In this document: positions 1 to 12,790 of the stretch, piece after piece
Position numbering within the stretch: the stretch's first letter is position 1
Layout: each line of letters begins with the position of its first letter
Source of the DNA: Angiostrongylus vasorum
Lineage: Eukaryota > Nematoda > Chromadorea > Rhabditida > Metastrongylidae
DNA: 64,000 nucleotides
Reading direction: 5' to 3'
NCBI GenBank assembly: GCA_018806985.1
Contig: JADANN010000047.1
Location: 62,001 to 126,000, forward strand
Made by a program: the position numbers and the translations under genes
Notes under the pieces: generated by a model
Seen by the model: the letters and a program-made list of their open reading frames with translations, nothing else
The model's database searches: none
What the model was told of the DNA's origin: nothing

Positions 1-3000
1 ACAAAATGCCAAGCATGAGTGGATGTCATCGTGGGGAAGTACAGGTAAATTATATCGACTAGTTCGAAAATCCCATCATTGATTACAATTTCAGTGGCCA
101 AATTATTCAGTTTCCTAACTTACTTTTTTAAAATTTCGCTATTGGTTGCTTTATTAGGAATAGTATTGAGAGATTTCTGACTTTCTTTGCTTTTAGGACG
201 AATACTACAGACGAGAAGTGATGACGAGAACAGTAATCACACGAAGCACAGAAGCTTTATCGCAACAGGTGAATGGCTGTTGTATTTGTCATTTAATTAA
301 GTTTTTTGCAGGTTACATCATTATTTACAGTGCAAATCTTTAAGTCTTCTCATCAATGTCGTTGTTATGGTTGATTTTCAGCCTCCATTAGGACGCTCTT
401 CACCCATACAACGTTATGTCGCCTATCCTGATACCAATACTCGGGAGCAGAGAACGGTAGATTATAAAGTCGTATACCATCACGATATTGAAGAACAAGA
501 ACGAAAGGTACGCGAGCAACAAGAAAAAAGAAAAAGAGAGGAAGATGAGAGGAGACGAAGAGAGGAAGACAGTCGTCGTGCCTGGGAAGAGCACGAACGA
601 GAGGTAGGCGATGTAGCATTTTTGGATGGTCTATGTTTAAATAGTAAAACAATGTCTGTGATATTCAGCTGCTCGAGCGTATAAGATTGGATCGAGAGCG
701 CAAAGAAAAAGATCTGGAACATTCCATCTCGGAAAAAGAAAAGGTTGAAAAGGAACGCATAGAAAGGGTCCGTTTAGAAAGGGAAAGGATAGAGATGCAA
801 AGGCGTGCTGAATGGGAAAGAAGAGAGAGCGAGCTTCGTGGTTTAGAAGAAGAGGAATTGGCCAAGACACGGTTAATCGAAAAAGAGCGGCTTCGACGAG
901 AACAAGCCGAAGAAGAAAGGAGGGAGCTACTTCGCCTCGAAAGAGAAAGAGAACGACTGGAACGGGAAAGACTTGAGGAAGAAAGAAGAGAAAAGGAGAG
1001 GCTCGAGCGTATCGAGAGGGAGCGAATAGAAATTGAGAGGATTGAACGCATTAAAAGAGAACGAATTGAAAGGGAGCAAAGGGAAAAAGAAAAAGAGCGA
1101 GAAGAACAAGAGAGGTTGCGCAAGGAACGAGAAGAACTTGAGCGGTTAGAGAGGGAGAGAATAGAGCTTCAAATTCGTGAAAAAGAGATGTTAGAGCTTC
1201 AACATATAGAGGCAATGGAACGCGAGAAGCAGCGACTGATAGATGAAGCACGGGAAACTCGAAGAAGAGAGGAGGAACGTAGAGAAGCAGATCTTCTAGC
1301 TGATATTCAGAGACAAGCAGAAGAACGGGAGCGATTACGAAGGCAGCAGGAAAGGGAGGAAAAGGAGCGGTTGGAACGCATTCGTCGAGAGCAACAGCGA
1401 GTGGAGATGGAAAGAGCGGAAGCGGCAAGACGAGAAAGAGAAAGACTAGAGGACGAAAGAAGAGAAAAGGAGCTTCTCGATGCTCAGTTAAGGAAGAAGG
1501 AACAAAGAGAACGTGAGAGACAGGAGGATATTGAAAGAGAGGCAAAGTTACAAGAAGAGGAATTGAGGGAAAAAACGCGCAGAGATGCAGAACGAAGGGC
1601 AGCTTCAGAGAGGGAAAGAAAACGTAGGGAAGAAGAAGAAAGGGAGAGACTTCGTGTGTATGAGTTGGAGAGGGCTGCTGCAAATCGCGAAATGCAGCGG
1701 AAACTTGATTTGGAAAGGGAAAAACAGAGGGAAGAACTTGATCGTAAAGCCAACGAGATTGCTGAAATGGAAAGGAAAGCTAATGAGCGACGGGAGATTG
1801 AAAGGCTCGAGGAGGAACGAAGCCTGGCAGAGCTTCGTGAAAAGGAGCGAAGAAACCAAGAGATAAGGGATCGTGAAAGAAGGGAAGCAGAAGAACGCGC
1901 TGCAGCGCGTCAAAGAGAAGATAGACGCTCACGCGATAAACTCGATCTTATTGTACGGGAGAGAACGGAAAAAGAGCGTTTCGAAGCTGAGAAACGACGC
2001 CTAATAGCTGAAAAAGAAGCTATGAGTAAGAAGAAACAGCACCTCACATCGAGTGAAACACTGCAGAAGTTAACAAGGCCGCCCTATTTCTCCCGAGAAA
2101 ATCTTTCGAATCCGGAGTTCACGACGAAAGTTGAACGTCAGGTGATTGAACGTGTGGATCGTAATATATGGGTGGATGATGTACGAATTCCATCCCAACA
2201 GACAGTTTCTTATTCTCTGGATTCTACTAACGAGGAGAATGTCCGTGATAGAATTTACAATCCCAACGACCTCAACAGAAATGGATCCACGCGAACTAGC
2301 CGTTATCGTGCAAAAATGGAGAAAGCCCGACGTGAATTCATCGCCGGTGCTCCGGAAATTAGTGGTATGGAAGTCTAACATATGTAATTTCCGTTGTAAA
2401 TGATTGATGACTGGTCACTTTTGGCGAAGTCTATATAGTGTACGCTATATACTGTATACTAAGTGCCAAGTGTGACAAGTGAACACAGTCGAGTGCTTGG
2501 ATGTCTTTTCTTCATCCATTTCGTTAGGCATATCCTTTCAGCATAGGCATATCCTTTCAGCATAGGTGCATTGTTTTGCCATGGCTGAATTTCGTGCTTA
2601 CTACTTAACTTTTATTGATTATCATGCATGTTCACTTAACAACTACAATATATGGCCAATGATTCATTTCTTTCGAAGCTGTGCTTTCATGTTGGGCTTT
2701 GTGCCTTTTATGCCGACACACGCCTTTCGATTTTTTCAGCTAAAGAAATGTGTTTATTCGTATAAACCAGGTATACACTTACTTTTGAACATATCATATT
2801 CAGTTCTACAATGCATTTATTGTGTGTGTGACCTCAGTTGAATAGCTCAATAACTTGCGCACAAGTCTAAACGCACGATTCGCATTAACAGATGCTCAAT
2901 AAAGCACCTGAACATGACAACTGTGCGAATGGTCACTGTGTGCTACCACTGCCTTTCAAACTGGAGTTCTTGAGAATGCCAGGTAATGAACGCCCTTGTG

Positions 3001-6000
3001 TCCATATTGAATCTTAATTCGTTTTTTGTAAGAGTTTAAGTAACCGCAAATTCATCATGTGATCATGAAACGTTCCTTGTTTGTCGTTATTTTCTATAAT
3101 ATCAAAGATAAACCTTTTTCCCATCTGGTGTCACACACATAACATGCTGAGGGCTGAATTTATGTTCGGTAATTCCATTCATACCCGCTTCACCTTGAAC
3201 AGGTTATAGTTGATAATGAAATATAGGAAAAAATTAAAATTCAAACGACATCGAATCTGATAGTCAGGTGTCATTTGGACAGATTAGGCGAAATAGTTGA
3301 AATTAAAACACATTCTCATTATAACCTAGGAAAATCAAAATAACATAACTATGAAGGTGTCACCAATCCGCAGAAATGGGAGGCTTTTCGCCTCGTACTA
3401 TTGCATTTTGAGCAGTGTTATCTTTCTATGGATTCTTTTCAACTTCAAACTCTTTAATGCTAAGCTATGCGTCCATGGTAAGATTGTGTTGTTTCACTAA
3501 TGAAAATGAAAAAAGTTGAATCGTTGTAAAAATAACTAGGGAGATCTTACATTCACCGATCCCAATGTGGATCAATGTGAGCTTCTCATACACGACCATA
3601 GATGTTGAGCCATGGTGGAACAGCAATCTTAACGATTTAGATCCCGTGGCGGAACGCTTCCGAAGATCTCAGGAGGATGTAGCTGGAAGGGTTCGACCGG
3701 AATATCGTGGTCCTTTGCCTCAAAAATTCAACGGTGGTGAATTGAAATCAAAGACCGACATTGTTAGCATTCCCTATCCGAGGGTAGGACCTAGTCCCTA
3801 TAGCCAAGTGAGTTCATCGATAGGCGATCATTTATCCGTTGTCTGATTCGCTTTGCTCCTACTGTCCTTCCAGTGTATATTCTTTCCTTTGTTATGACAT
3901 ATTGCTTGCGCTTGCTAACCCCTCTGCTTTTGTGCTAGGAGTTCGAGCGTCTTCTGGAAGAAACAGAGCGAAAATACGCTGCTTATCGTATGAGGATGTC
4001 ACATCCGAACCTCTATAGTAGGTCGAGGAATTGGAGCACAAGTTTCCTCGAGACTGATGTCGATACCGGGAAACTAGAACGCACATCAACAACTAAAGAG
4101 GTAGGGAAGCAGAAAGCACCAGGAAATCGCATTTTATACTTTTCCTCAACCTTTCCCTCTTGTTGGTCGTCAAGTAAATTACAATCTCATTCTCTGCTCA
4201 TTTCCCAGTATTTTGCAATTTCTGCAGTTATAGAAAATGCACAAGGTGCACAAGTATGTAGAGAAGCGTGTATAGTTTGCAAAGATAATTTTAGGTTGAG
4301 GAGACAAATTTGGATGATGTGCACCAGCGATCTGGGTCAGCTTTCGACTATCACCTTGAAAGCAGACGTGATCAAGCTGAGGAAAATCCAGACGCTGTTC
4401 ACATTAGAAGCCGCAGTGCCGATTATCTTATGGACAAAAGAACACGCGAAGAAACAGTTCCTCCAGAGAACGAGCTGCAAAAAACGCTAGGTGAACCTAG
4501 TACGAGGTCATCGCACCTTTCCGATCATGAGATGCGCTTCCTAAAATCTATCGAGAAACTCACCGTTCCTGAGTGGTACCGTATAAGTCGCATTACTGCT
4601 CGTCCCACTGACATTGATCTCACGCTTCCGCGACCTGCTCATCTCGTTCCTTTGCCATCTGCTGCTGAAGGGCCATCTACCAAACACCAGTTCTCTCAAG
4701 AGCAGCGCAACGAGCCGTTCAGCTACACTGCTGGCTATCGAACAGCTCCAACAACCTCCATAGGCGTCGAGTTTCCAAAGGGGATGTTCGATCGGTATAA
4801 GGACGAAATCGAGGATTTGCGTCGTTCGAGATCCTCTCTTCACCACCTTGGACAGGACCAACGTCAGGTAGTAGCGTTGTAGACACAGCAGGCTTATACT
4901 TTGTTTTGGCATTGCTGAATGTGTTGTTGTTTCCATCTGTTTGCTCCTCCTTTTTTGTGTTTCTTCTACCCATTTGCATGTCAACAACTACTACTTTTGC
5001 TTTGTACCTTTTTTAATGATGGCAGTCGGTCAGTGAAATATTTTATTACGTCACTAGAGATGTGTGATTTAAATGATGAGAGTATTGTTTCCTTGGATCG
5101 TCCGCCAGCATTTGGTTTGTCCATTGTCATACATTCAGTACTCGTTGTCGTCTTTAACCTTCAAGGTAGCCTCTTATACAGAAACTTTCCAGCACGAATC
5201 TTGGGGTTTATTGCTAAATAATAAAGCTATATATTGCATGAACCGTTTTTATCATTTTAGTGAACGTGTTGCTGGTATGGTGCTACTCTTTGCTGTTTAA
5301 ATGCTGATTCCTCCACTGATTAAGCCTTCAGGGATTGCCTGTCTATTAAGGGAAAACCACATTCTCTAGTCCTTCCCGTGCTTTACTGCTTTGCTGGTGA
5401 TTAGATCTAAGATTGTTGTTTTTGTCTTGGACAGCAAAGTCGGAGTAACCCAGATTTTTTTAAAAACCTTTCAGACATCAGGGACAGAGTTTTTCTTGAA
5501 CTATACGAGCTTCTTTCTGATCTTCTACCAAAATTTTTGTTCTATGAGCATCACGTATGCCTGTGGCTCCATCGTAATTGGACTATAAGTTAGTACTTAG
5601 TTCATATAAAAGCGGCTTTAGCAGATCACACGTGAAGGACATATCCCCTAGCAGCATTGAAGCTTTCACAAGCTTTTCAGTTACAAAACGCAAAATTTCA
5701 TTTCAGGGATTCTGGCCCGGTTTTGCACGAAGGAAATCGTTTTCTCAGGAGGTGAGCGTTAAGTGGTGTGAAAAATCGGCATATCCGTGATTTATCGACT
5801 AATCGAAGACGTAAAAAGTTCCACATATGCGTAGTGACAGCTAGCGCTTTTGCAAAGAAGAAAAAAAAGAAAGTTGGCATGGTGGACAACCGGAGCCATG
5901 ACTTAAAAAACTGTATTTCTTAAAACGTTTTTTAAGACGTTCTAACTACACTAGCGGTAGGTAATGCTTATACCATTAAAGTTTTGAGAACTGCACGTAG

Positions 6001-9000
6001 TCCAAAATGATAATGAGCAGTCGTTACGTCAGATGACTTTCTAGGCAGAAGCAAACAATTTCGTGCTTACAAAAGATTGGAAGGAGCCTAATGAGGAAGA
6101 ACGACTTTGAAGAGAAGACCTATGCAATAACCTACTCAACGTCTGAAGGGGATTTATTTCCTATATGCCCTTCTGTTTCTAATAAACTGGCTGATGTTGC
6201 ACATTTTCTCGTCAGAAGGAACCTACATTAAAACTTTAAATTCCTAAAGATAAACTTCTGGGTATACCGTGGCCGATATCACAGAAAAAATAAGCCGATT
6301 TGCCACCCCTATTGGCAAGAAAAGAGATAATCTTCTAACAGCTTGCAAAGCAGCTCAGTAGCCTACCGTATCACGGCTTTCGTAACACTTCAAGCATTTG
6401 TTTCACACGTAGTACTCACCATTTGTTTGGGGGAACTGGATTACCCGTCTTCCTGAATTGTTCTGGTTCGCTAAAACATTCATTGAGCCGTCACATAGGC
6501 TATTAGGGAGTTTTTTTTTTTCTTGTTATTTCTGTTAAGGCAGCCGGATGTGATAACCACAATCATTTTCCAGTCTTTATGGATCAGATGGAAATTTAAA
6601 TTAGCGTGCAGAATTTCAGCAAAATGGCGATCCTACTATTTTACTAGTAATAACGGTTAAGAAATTTCGACGACCTGGTATAAACTGGCCTCTGAAGAAA
6701 AAGAAAACACAGAGAAAAAAAATGTTTTAAGTGAACATACAAGTTGATATTAGCATTGAAAACTAACCAAATAAATCTTTTTATGAATCAATATAGAATG
6801 ATGTTTGAATCAGACGATCTCTTCTACTGAAATTAATGGGATGGATCAACGAGCGCTTCCTGGCTACACCGTGTCGAAGGTGCCGATAGGAGGTTGGAAT
6901 CTTGGAGAACAGGCTAGGAAACGGTGCGTGCCTACGTGCATGTGTTCTACATTAACACTCTCGAGACGACACCTATTTTCGCATTTTTGCTGAATGGCTG
7001 AAAATGCCTCACTATGCACTTATAGGTGTCACGCCGGCGACTACAGTTTTTAAACAGCCCCGCCCCCCTTTGTTGTGATTCACCTCATATAAATCCGTTT
7101 TTGAAAAATCTGCGCTTATCTTGTCCTGCGTATGCTCCATGTTCTTCTACATGTCCTGCCTTTCTTTGGTGCACATGAAGCCCTTGTATATGAAAGAAAA
7201 CACTGGTCCCTTATGTAATCATACTCCTGTCGGCATTTAATGAAGTTGTATAAGTTCTTCATGGAATATTACGATGATCCGTTCTCAGTTTTGACCAATA
7301 CATAAAAGTCATCACATCAACCGAAGTCTGGAAAACAACGAATTTGCTATCAAAAATGATGCTACACACTGAATGCATTGCCAGTTATTCCAGGCGTAGT
7401 CATTTCTGCGCCTCTTCGTTGCATACACTCCATAGGCCCCAACCCTCTTCAGTAACAATAATGTCTCGCCATGAAGTGACAAGTCAGTGGAAAATTATTC
7501 AGAAGACATCCTTCTATGGACGACGCCCGTCAAAGCATCTAAGTTTGATAAGCTACCGTTTGTTTACAAGAAATATAAAGGAAAACTTCTGTGCACCAAA
7601 ATTACCCACCACCGGAACGAAAACGACACCTATAGGTGTTTCAGCGGCTACCACCGCAGAACCATTGTGAGACATATGGGTGTCATTCGTCACGAGCGTG
7701 TTAACAGTACTGTGGTAGTAGTATGGAATTCCTGTGCTAAATGGATGTGTTTTAGAGCTTTTTAACTGGTCTTTCTTTAACGTTTAAGGTTTAATTGGTA
7801 GATTCAAATGACAATGATGCCTTGAATACTGACGAATGTCAAGTGATCTCAGAAGAATTGTCTCAAACCCTCATGATGTGTTGTTAATGGTTTTATGGCA
7901 TCAACTAAAAAAAATTTGTGCTTTCTCAAATCGGTACACGGTGAAAAGCTGATTGTTTACTGGTTTTCAGTAACTCTCGTGTTGTCGAAGTGGCAGATAC
8001 ACTGTTAGGTTCCAAGCACTCCGAAGAAAACCAAGGTAGTAACTAAACATGCCGAATGAAAAACCGCTTCTTCTGAAAGCTTCTTGGTTTGATTTAGAAA
8101 ACGTCGCGTTACGCTACGGTGGTCGCGTAACGATAGAAGAAGTGCTCGATTCTATCTTCCAACAAACATCGCCCGCTACTGCTCCTCCATTTGATCCTAG
8201 CGTTCCTCAAGCAGATGGAACATATCAAAGGAATAAATCCGGTCCAGGAATTTACTCGAGAAATTATATGTTAATGGAGCAAGTGATGAGGCAGCCAAAC
8301 AAAGCGGAATCACTACTTAAAGTAAACGATTATCTCTTGACACCCTCAATGATGGTATTTAAAGTGCATATCCATCCAAAACGTGTATTTCATGCAGTCT
8401 GAGCAGCTATTCGTGAGATGCTCGTACTGTCACAAAACGATGGAGCTAGCCATGGCTCGATTGGAATACGTCACCTGCAAGCACTGCTACACTTACTATT
8501 GCTGCAAGAGCTGCAGGTAGATTCAACCATTCAGTTTTCTCATGAAACTTCTACTTAGTCATTTTGCTGAGGGCTTAAATATTTTTTTCCCTGTTAAGGT
8601 TTTATATAGTATGGTTGAAGATATACTCTTCAACTTTGCTCCTTCTACCCTAATGTAAATTAATCAGTCCTTGGCAGCTATGTTGGCCGTAACCTTTGGG
8701 TGAATGCCTATGCGTAAGTCAGTACTGAAATCGTTTCCGGTGGATTAACTGCTAATCAAACGAAATGGAGGGCTTTTCTGGTCACAATACGATTTGGTCA
8801 TCCGCTTAATTTTGAAATGAGCTCAAAATTTGTTGGCCTGGGCAAAACAACAAGAACGTTGACAGACGCTTATCTTTAGCATTCTAATTCCAATCTGTGA
8901 ATCTTATATTCGGAATTCATTTAGGCAGATTCGACACAGTTCTGGAAACCTAAGTAGGATTTCGCAATGTCCTTAAAACTTTGCATTTGGCATTGTTCTG

Positions 9001-10995
9001 CCTCTTTCCCTAAGCAATAAAAAGGTGCTTTACTGTACGTCAATGTTCCATAAACGACACACCTGAACTTAAATCAGTATTAAAAAAAAGTCCCTAAGTT
9101 TAACAACATTTTCTCTATGCCTCTTTTTTTTCCCTTCAGATTGAAAGATTGGTCTAAACACAGCAGTGGATGTTCATTTTCGCGAATTAATACGCTGTGT
9201 AAGGATGTCATTATGAAGGTGAGAGAAGATCCGTTGGCTCAAGGAAGCATGTCACGACTAGCCAGGAGCGGTTACATGAATAGTGGACGAGGAAGCGTGA
9301 ACATTCGACTTCCATCACCCCAAATGGCCAAGGTATAATAGTTATCCAGAGTTTTCGTTCGGGTCACGTCGTTTCAAAGTCACATCATGCATTCGTTTAT
9401 GTAGGGTAGCCGGAATTTACAACGTAGTTCAGAAGTACGATTATTCGACTACTACTGTACAACCATTTCATTCGTCAGCTAAGCCAACACTTGAATTTTT
9501 TAAATCTATACATTAGAAAATACCCAACGGTTTACCGCTTCATCGTGGCTGGGAGGTGTTCGACGGTGTCGCACTAGGTTGTACAGCAGGTGGATTCATC
9601 CCCCTGACAGGGTCTCTCAGGCTGAAAACTAGTACGACGTTTCCACCAAGAAGCCCAGCTAAGAGAAAACCAATAAAAGGATCGATCTCTGTCCCGGCGT
9701 TAAACTAGTCGCATGGTGGCAAATCTCCCTCTGATCCACAAGGGCGACGACTGCCTGTGGTAGTAACGACCTGGACAGACTTTGACCGAGCTGACCTCGG
9801 GAGTCCAGGGAACAGTAACGGCTAAACCAACAAAACTCCGAAAAAATGGAGACTATGCTGGGGTCCGCACAACCAGTGAGGACGAGACACTCAAGTATCC
9901 AAAAGTAAGTACACGTTTGAAACACAGAAGAAAAAATGAGGAAAAGTGGAAAAATAAAGGCACTCAAACTTTGAATATGTATGTGTTATGTCGTCAATTC
10001 TTCATCCCAGAATTCATTTGGATAATTGTCACATTCTTATTTCTTGTCCGTCTGTAAAGCTGCTTTCGATAGCCGTAAGATTAAAGAACGTTTTACATTT
10101 AAGTCTTCTCACAGTTTCTCATTTTCAGATCTTAATTCTTGTGTGATCACTTAGGTACTCCATTATTCAAACAGCAATAGTTGGTCTGGTTTTTGTCCTG
10201 CATTCAACTTTTTGAATATGTTTTGAAATTTTCAGAAAAGTAGCGTTTGCATGGAACTGGGTTTAGAAAACGTAACTTCGTTCCAAATGTGTCCTAATAT
10301 TCATATTTGGTTTGGTTCACGTGCGTTTTCTCTCACTTCTAAACATTGTAATGCGTTTTTAGGCATATGTGACTCATGGATGGAATGCACTGTCAATGAT
10401 TCCGGAACATCACCTTCTGCACTACTACACCATCGTCGCCCTGCTTAGAGAGCAGAAGGAGCCTTCGCTCATTGCTCTTTGTCGTCGCTACGATCCAAGG
10501 TTTTAGAAAATCATTAATTTTAGTATTGAGGAACGATTGTTTCCATGGAAATCAAGGTGCAAGCGTTATGAATTCAAAGAGCCAGAAACGACTGGAACAT
10601 TGATTTTCATTAGCCTTTATGTCTTTTTCTGTATTCCTTACAATTTTTCTATCAAACATCCACTATCAGCGGTTAACTGGCAGATTTGCTTGCCGTTGAC
10701 TTTGCATCAAACATAGAAAATTACAGAGGCAATTGTTGTTTGCGAATCATTAACACCACTCACAGATTTCATCGATTGTAACACCTTCACGAGAATGAAT
10801 ATTGTAGGGAAAAAGTTCATCCTATCGGTGAGTATCATTGCCGACATTGAACATTGCCCACAAACTCCTCCACCGGAAACTGCGGAATCGACTGCAGACG
10901 ATAAGCAGGATGTCATTCACACAAGTAAACCTTTCATCTCTTCAATACCGCCTGGATTTTTCGGACCATTGTCGGTAGTGCCTACTGATGTATAG
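1..10995 (+). CDS. ajm-1: Apical junction molecule AJM-1 orthologue, 5'-partial, 16 exons
   Basis: Coiled-coil scaffold of the apical junctions of nematode epithelia (known role of AJM-1). Exons by splice phase: (before 1)-44, 197-268, 382-603, 669-2364, 3602-3807, 3939-4100, 4295-4867, 5435-5554, 5707-5751, 6814-6923, 7971-8035, 8098-8354, 8398-8516, 9140-9332, 10363-10499 and about 10727-10995. All junctions keep frame except the last, where exon 15 leaves two bases and the best acceptor (TTACAG, ending at 10726) needs one. A small exon is missing or one base is wrong. Order of parts: a Tyr/Arg-rich head, a long E/R/K coiled coil, a mixed middle region (motif PEWYRIS near 4570), a helical exon (5435-5554) and a C-terminal globular region with a Cys/His zinc finger. 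About 1,400 codons are visible. Exon 1 may be a true start (ATG at 6) or internal. Identification rests on this architecture and on the AJM1-type C-terminus. I could not align it. Confidence 0.85.
669..2364 (+). CDS. ajm-1: ajm-1 exon 4: the long coiled coil
   Basis: One 1,696-bp exon, open throughout, dominated by E, R, K, L and Q in heptad-like spacing (units such as [19 protein letters not shown]). It begins after ATATTCAG at 668 and continues the frame of exon 3. It ends at a GTATGG donor (2365), leaving one base that joins perfectly to the next exon at 3602 (Ser-Asp-Val-Glu). If that donor is not used, reading continues four codons to TAA at 2376-2378, which would give a shorter isoform ending just after the coiled coil. 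The coiled coil stops near 2040. The rest is a polar, low-complexity tail. The strong purine bias creates long open frames on the opposite strand, and those are not genes. Confidence 0.88.
2365..3601 (+). other. ajm-1 intron 4 (1.2 kb)
   Basis: No gene is visible. It contains a direct 19-bp duplication at 2527-2565. ORFs on either strand are short and have no coding character. Confidence 0.7.
2527..2565. repeat. 19-bp tandem duplication
   Basis: The unit ggcatatcctttcagcata occurs twice in direct succession with period 19. It lies in ajm-1 intron 4. Confidence 0.9.
3602..6923 (+). CDS. ajm-1: ajm-1 exons 5-10: middle region
   Basis: Exons 3602-3807, 3939-4100, 4295-4867, 5435-5554, 5707-5751 and 6814-6923 join without a frame error. 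The coding text is polar and Ser/Arg/Pro-rich, with no domain I can name. Exon 5435-5554 is a compact 40-residue helical stretch (begins [12 protein letters not shown]), and exon 5707-5751 encodes only 15 residues. Small exons like these are easily missed by gene finders. Introns here are otherwise plain. The longest (5752-6813 and 6924-7970) show no repeats or ORFs that I can support. Confidence 0.8.
7971..10995 (+). CDS. ajm-1: ajm-1 exons 11-16: C-terminal globular region with MYND-like zinc finger
   Basis: Exon 8098-8354 follows a 62-bp intron. The acceptor at GATTTAG (8097) is the only one that keeps frame. It is followed by a 43-bp intron (8355-8397). Exons 8398-8516 and 9140-9332 encode CSYC, then [13 protein letters not shown] and a His/Cys pair, giving C-x2-C-x15-C-x2-C-x4-C-x3-C-x7-H-x3-C. 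The second half is exactly the spacing of a MYND-type zinc-binding module. Exon 10363-10499 is helical ([12 protein letters not shown]). The last block reads on to TAG at 10993-10995 through a Pro-rich tail, although a strong GTGAGT donor sits at 10828, so the true end may be spliced further. Known AJM1-family proteins share a conserved C-terminal alpha/beta region, and calling this block that region is inference. Confidence 0.78.
9519..9835 (-). repeat. Dispersed repeat family C, copy 1
   Basis: Reverse-orientation match to the sequences at 23395-23775, 52655-53035 and 61425-61600. Shared landmarks (in plus orientation of the other copies) are tttggtaccaggacggtg, ggaaacgc.ggactc and aacacctgccagccac. 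It sits in ajm-1 intron 14. The copies are diverged and non-coding, and the family is unknown to me. Confidence 0.75.
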
Positions 10996-11567
10996 GTGCC
11001 TTAAGTGTAATTTTAATATGATCAATAATCATCAATGCTCGTATTTTTGTGTGTTGGAATAGATTTGTGTCACAAGACACCGTTTCAATCCAGATTTTAT
11101 AAAGTAGGTCGTGTTTGTCTTGTTTTTCGGCCGGTTACTACTCGTTTTGCCTAAGTTGTTCAAAAGACACGTTCACATTAATCATTGCTCATAGAGGACT
11201 ACCTATCTGATATCCTTTCATGATAAATTTGCTATTCAACAAATATATCCTTTTGTCGACCTCTTACTGATGATCATGGTCTCCAACACTGCCGTTATAT
11301 TGTGTCACGTTGATAAAATATCATAAATTCTCATTCAAAAGTAACTTGGTCTAACTAACCATAAATTTCTGTGTAACTCAATAGCAGAGCTACTTATATG
11401 CTATATGAAAATCTGCTTAGTAAAATTTTATTTAAGCTGTTCCAAGTGCTAAAGTAGCGTGCGAAAACGTAGTAATGCAAGATGGAACGCCCATTGTATA
11501 ACACCTTCTAAATCCTTTATGATATCAAGCTGCTTTATTAATCCATGACTATGGTTATGCAAGGGCG

Positions 11568-11830
11568 TGTGTGGCGCAGTGGTTCGAGGCGCCACTGTGA
11601 CACACACGTGGAATTAATCCCCGCGTCTATGGCTCCCCAACCAACCATTTCATCCCTCCGGGGTCGGCAAATTGGTATGTCTGGGAGGATAGCAGCACTG
11701 GCTTGATACATCGGTAGGCCACCGCGAGTCATTGTAAAGGTCAGATATGCATTCAGTCACCTCCAACGATACTTAATGAAGTCAAATGCATGGCGCATCC
11801 CTCAAGGATTGATCGACGCTGAGCGCTTTA
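11568..11830 (+). repeat. SINE family A copy (tRNA-derived head)
   Basis: Starts with gtgtggcgcagtggttcgag, an A-box-like Pol III promoter element. It runs through the shared body (ctgggaggataGCAGcactgg, catcggtaggccaccgcgag) and ends in the family tail (gatgcatgGCGCATCcctca). The same order is seen at 15303, 25210 (reverse), 47805 (reverse) and 55765. Confidence 0.85.
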
Positions 11831-12592
11831 TCCTTTTTTTTGTGGATATGGAGCGATGATGAATAAATTTCCATTCCACCGTTATAGCCTTTAGCAACAA
11901 TGAACTTCATTATTTGAAGTCCCACGCCCGTATTCACCTTGATGACGCGCCTATAATACTTTGATGTCTATTGCTCAGTACACTCGCAGTGAATGGTTTC
12001 CAATACATGCCACACTATCTGGCATCTAGCAAATAGCTTCGCCTCTTCTGTAGTACTTTTTTTCTCCAAGATTCGATTTTTTCATATAGCTTTCTAATGC
12101 TTTCTGCGGCTTTGTCTTCCACACATCCTATGACTTCTTTCATGTATTCTCTCTTACTCTTGAAATATTCAAAGCATTAATGGCGAAGGAGAATTCGTCC
12201 GCTACAAAACAGCGTGGCTGTCAGCATTTGGTAGTGTTTCACGACAGCTATAAATTAGATTTCAGAATTTTTTTCAATTGAACATAAAATAAGAGTTAAT
12301 TACTGGTGAAAATTCGTCTGATGTGCTTTACATATAGTGGACAATGTTACTTCTGCGGTAATCAAAGTACTTGAGGTTGAAAACGTGACAAACCTATAGA
12401 AAAAGACTGTACTACTGATTCAGTGGTGTGCCTAATTCTTACAAAATGTTGCTCTCTGCCCAAGTCTTGTATGAATCAAATCCTTAAAAAACTGAAGAAC
12501 GACATCAAAGTTAGACTCTGCGTGCTGTGATGGATCAGAATTTCATTTTTTCGTGGATAAATAGCCTTGTTATTGTTTTTAAATTTTTATGC

Positions 12593-12790
12593 TTACACAA
12601 GGTTGATAATGAGAATGATCTCGGCTAACGTTCCGACGTCTTCGTCTTCATCGCAGCTGATGATCAGAGGCGGTGATCCGGGTCGGTGGACCACAGTCGT
12701 TCGTATTCTCGATGTGACGCCTTCGCGGTCGTAGCGAGACGGATCTTCTTCAGTGGAATACCACACGAATGAGGGATACTCAATAAGTAT
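12593..12790 (-). repeat. Dispersed repeat family D, copy 1 (carries a peptide-like ORF)
   Basis: On the minus strand this copy is open for about 100 codons (12898-12593). Its DNA recurs at 17900-18070 and 18265-18440, where the frame is broken. Shared blocks are ccactgaagaagatccg/ccattgaagaagaccgg, cacatcgagaa.acgaacga and tcatca/tcaaccttgtgt. Because it is multicopy and decayed elsewhere, I treat it as a mobile or repeat sequence and not as a host gene. Confidence 0.7.

Noticed and set aside
665..1753. Long minus-strand ORFs opposite the ajm-1 coiled coil
   Set aside because: They arise from the E/R/K codon bias of the sense strand (Ser/Leu/Phe-rich low-complexity antisense) and have no splice or start context.
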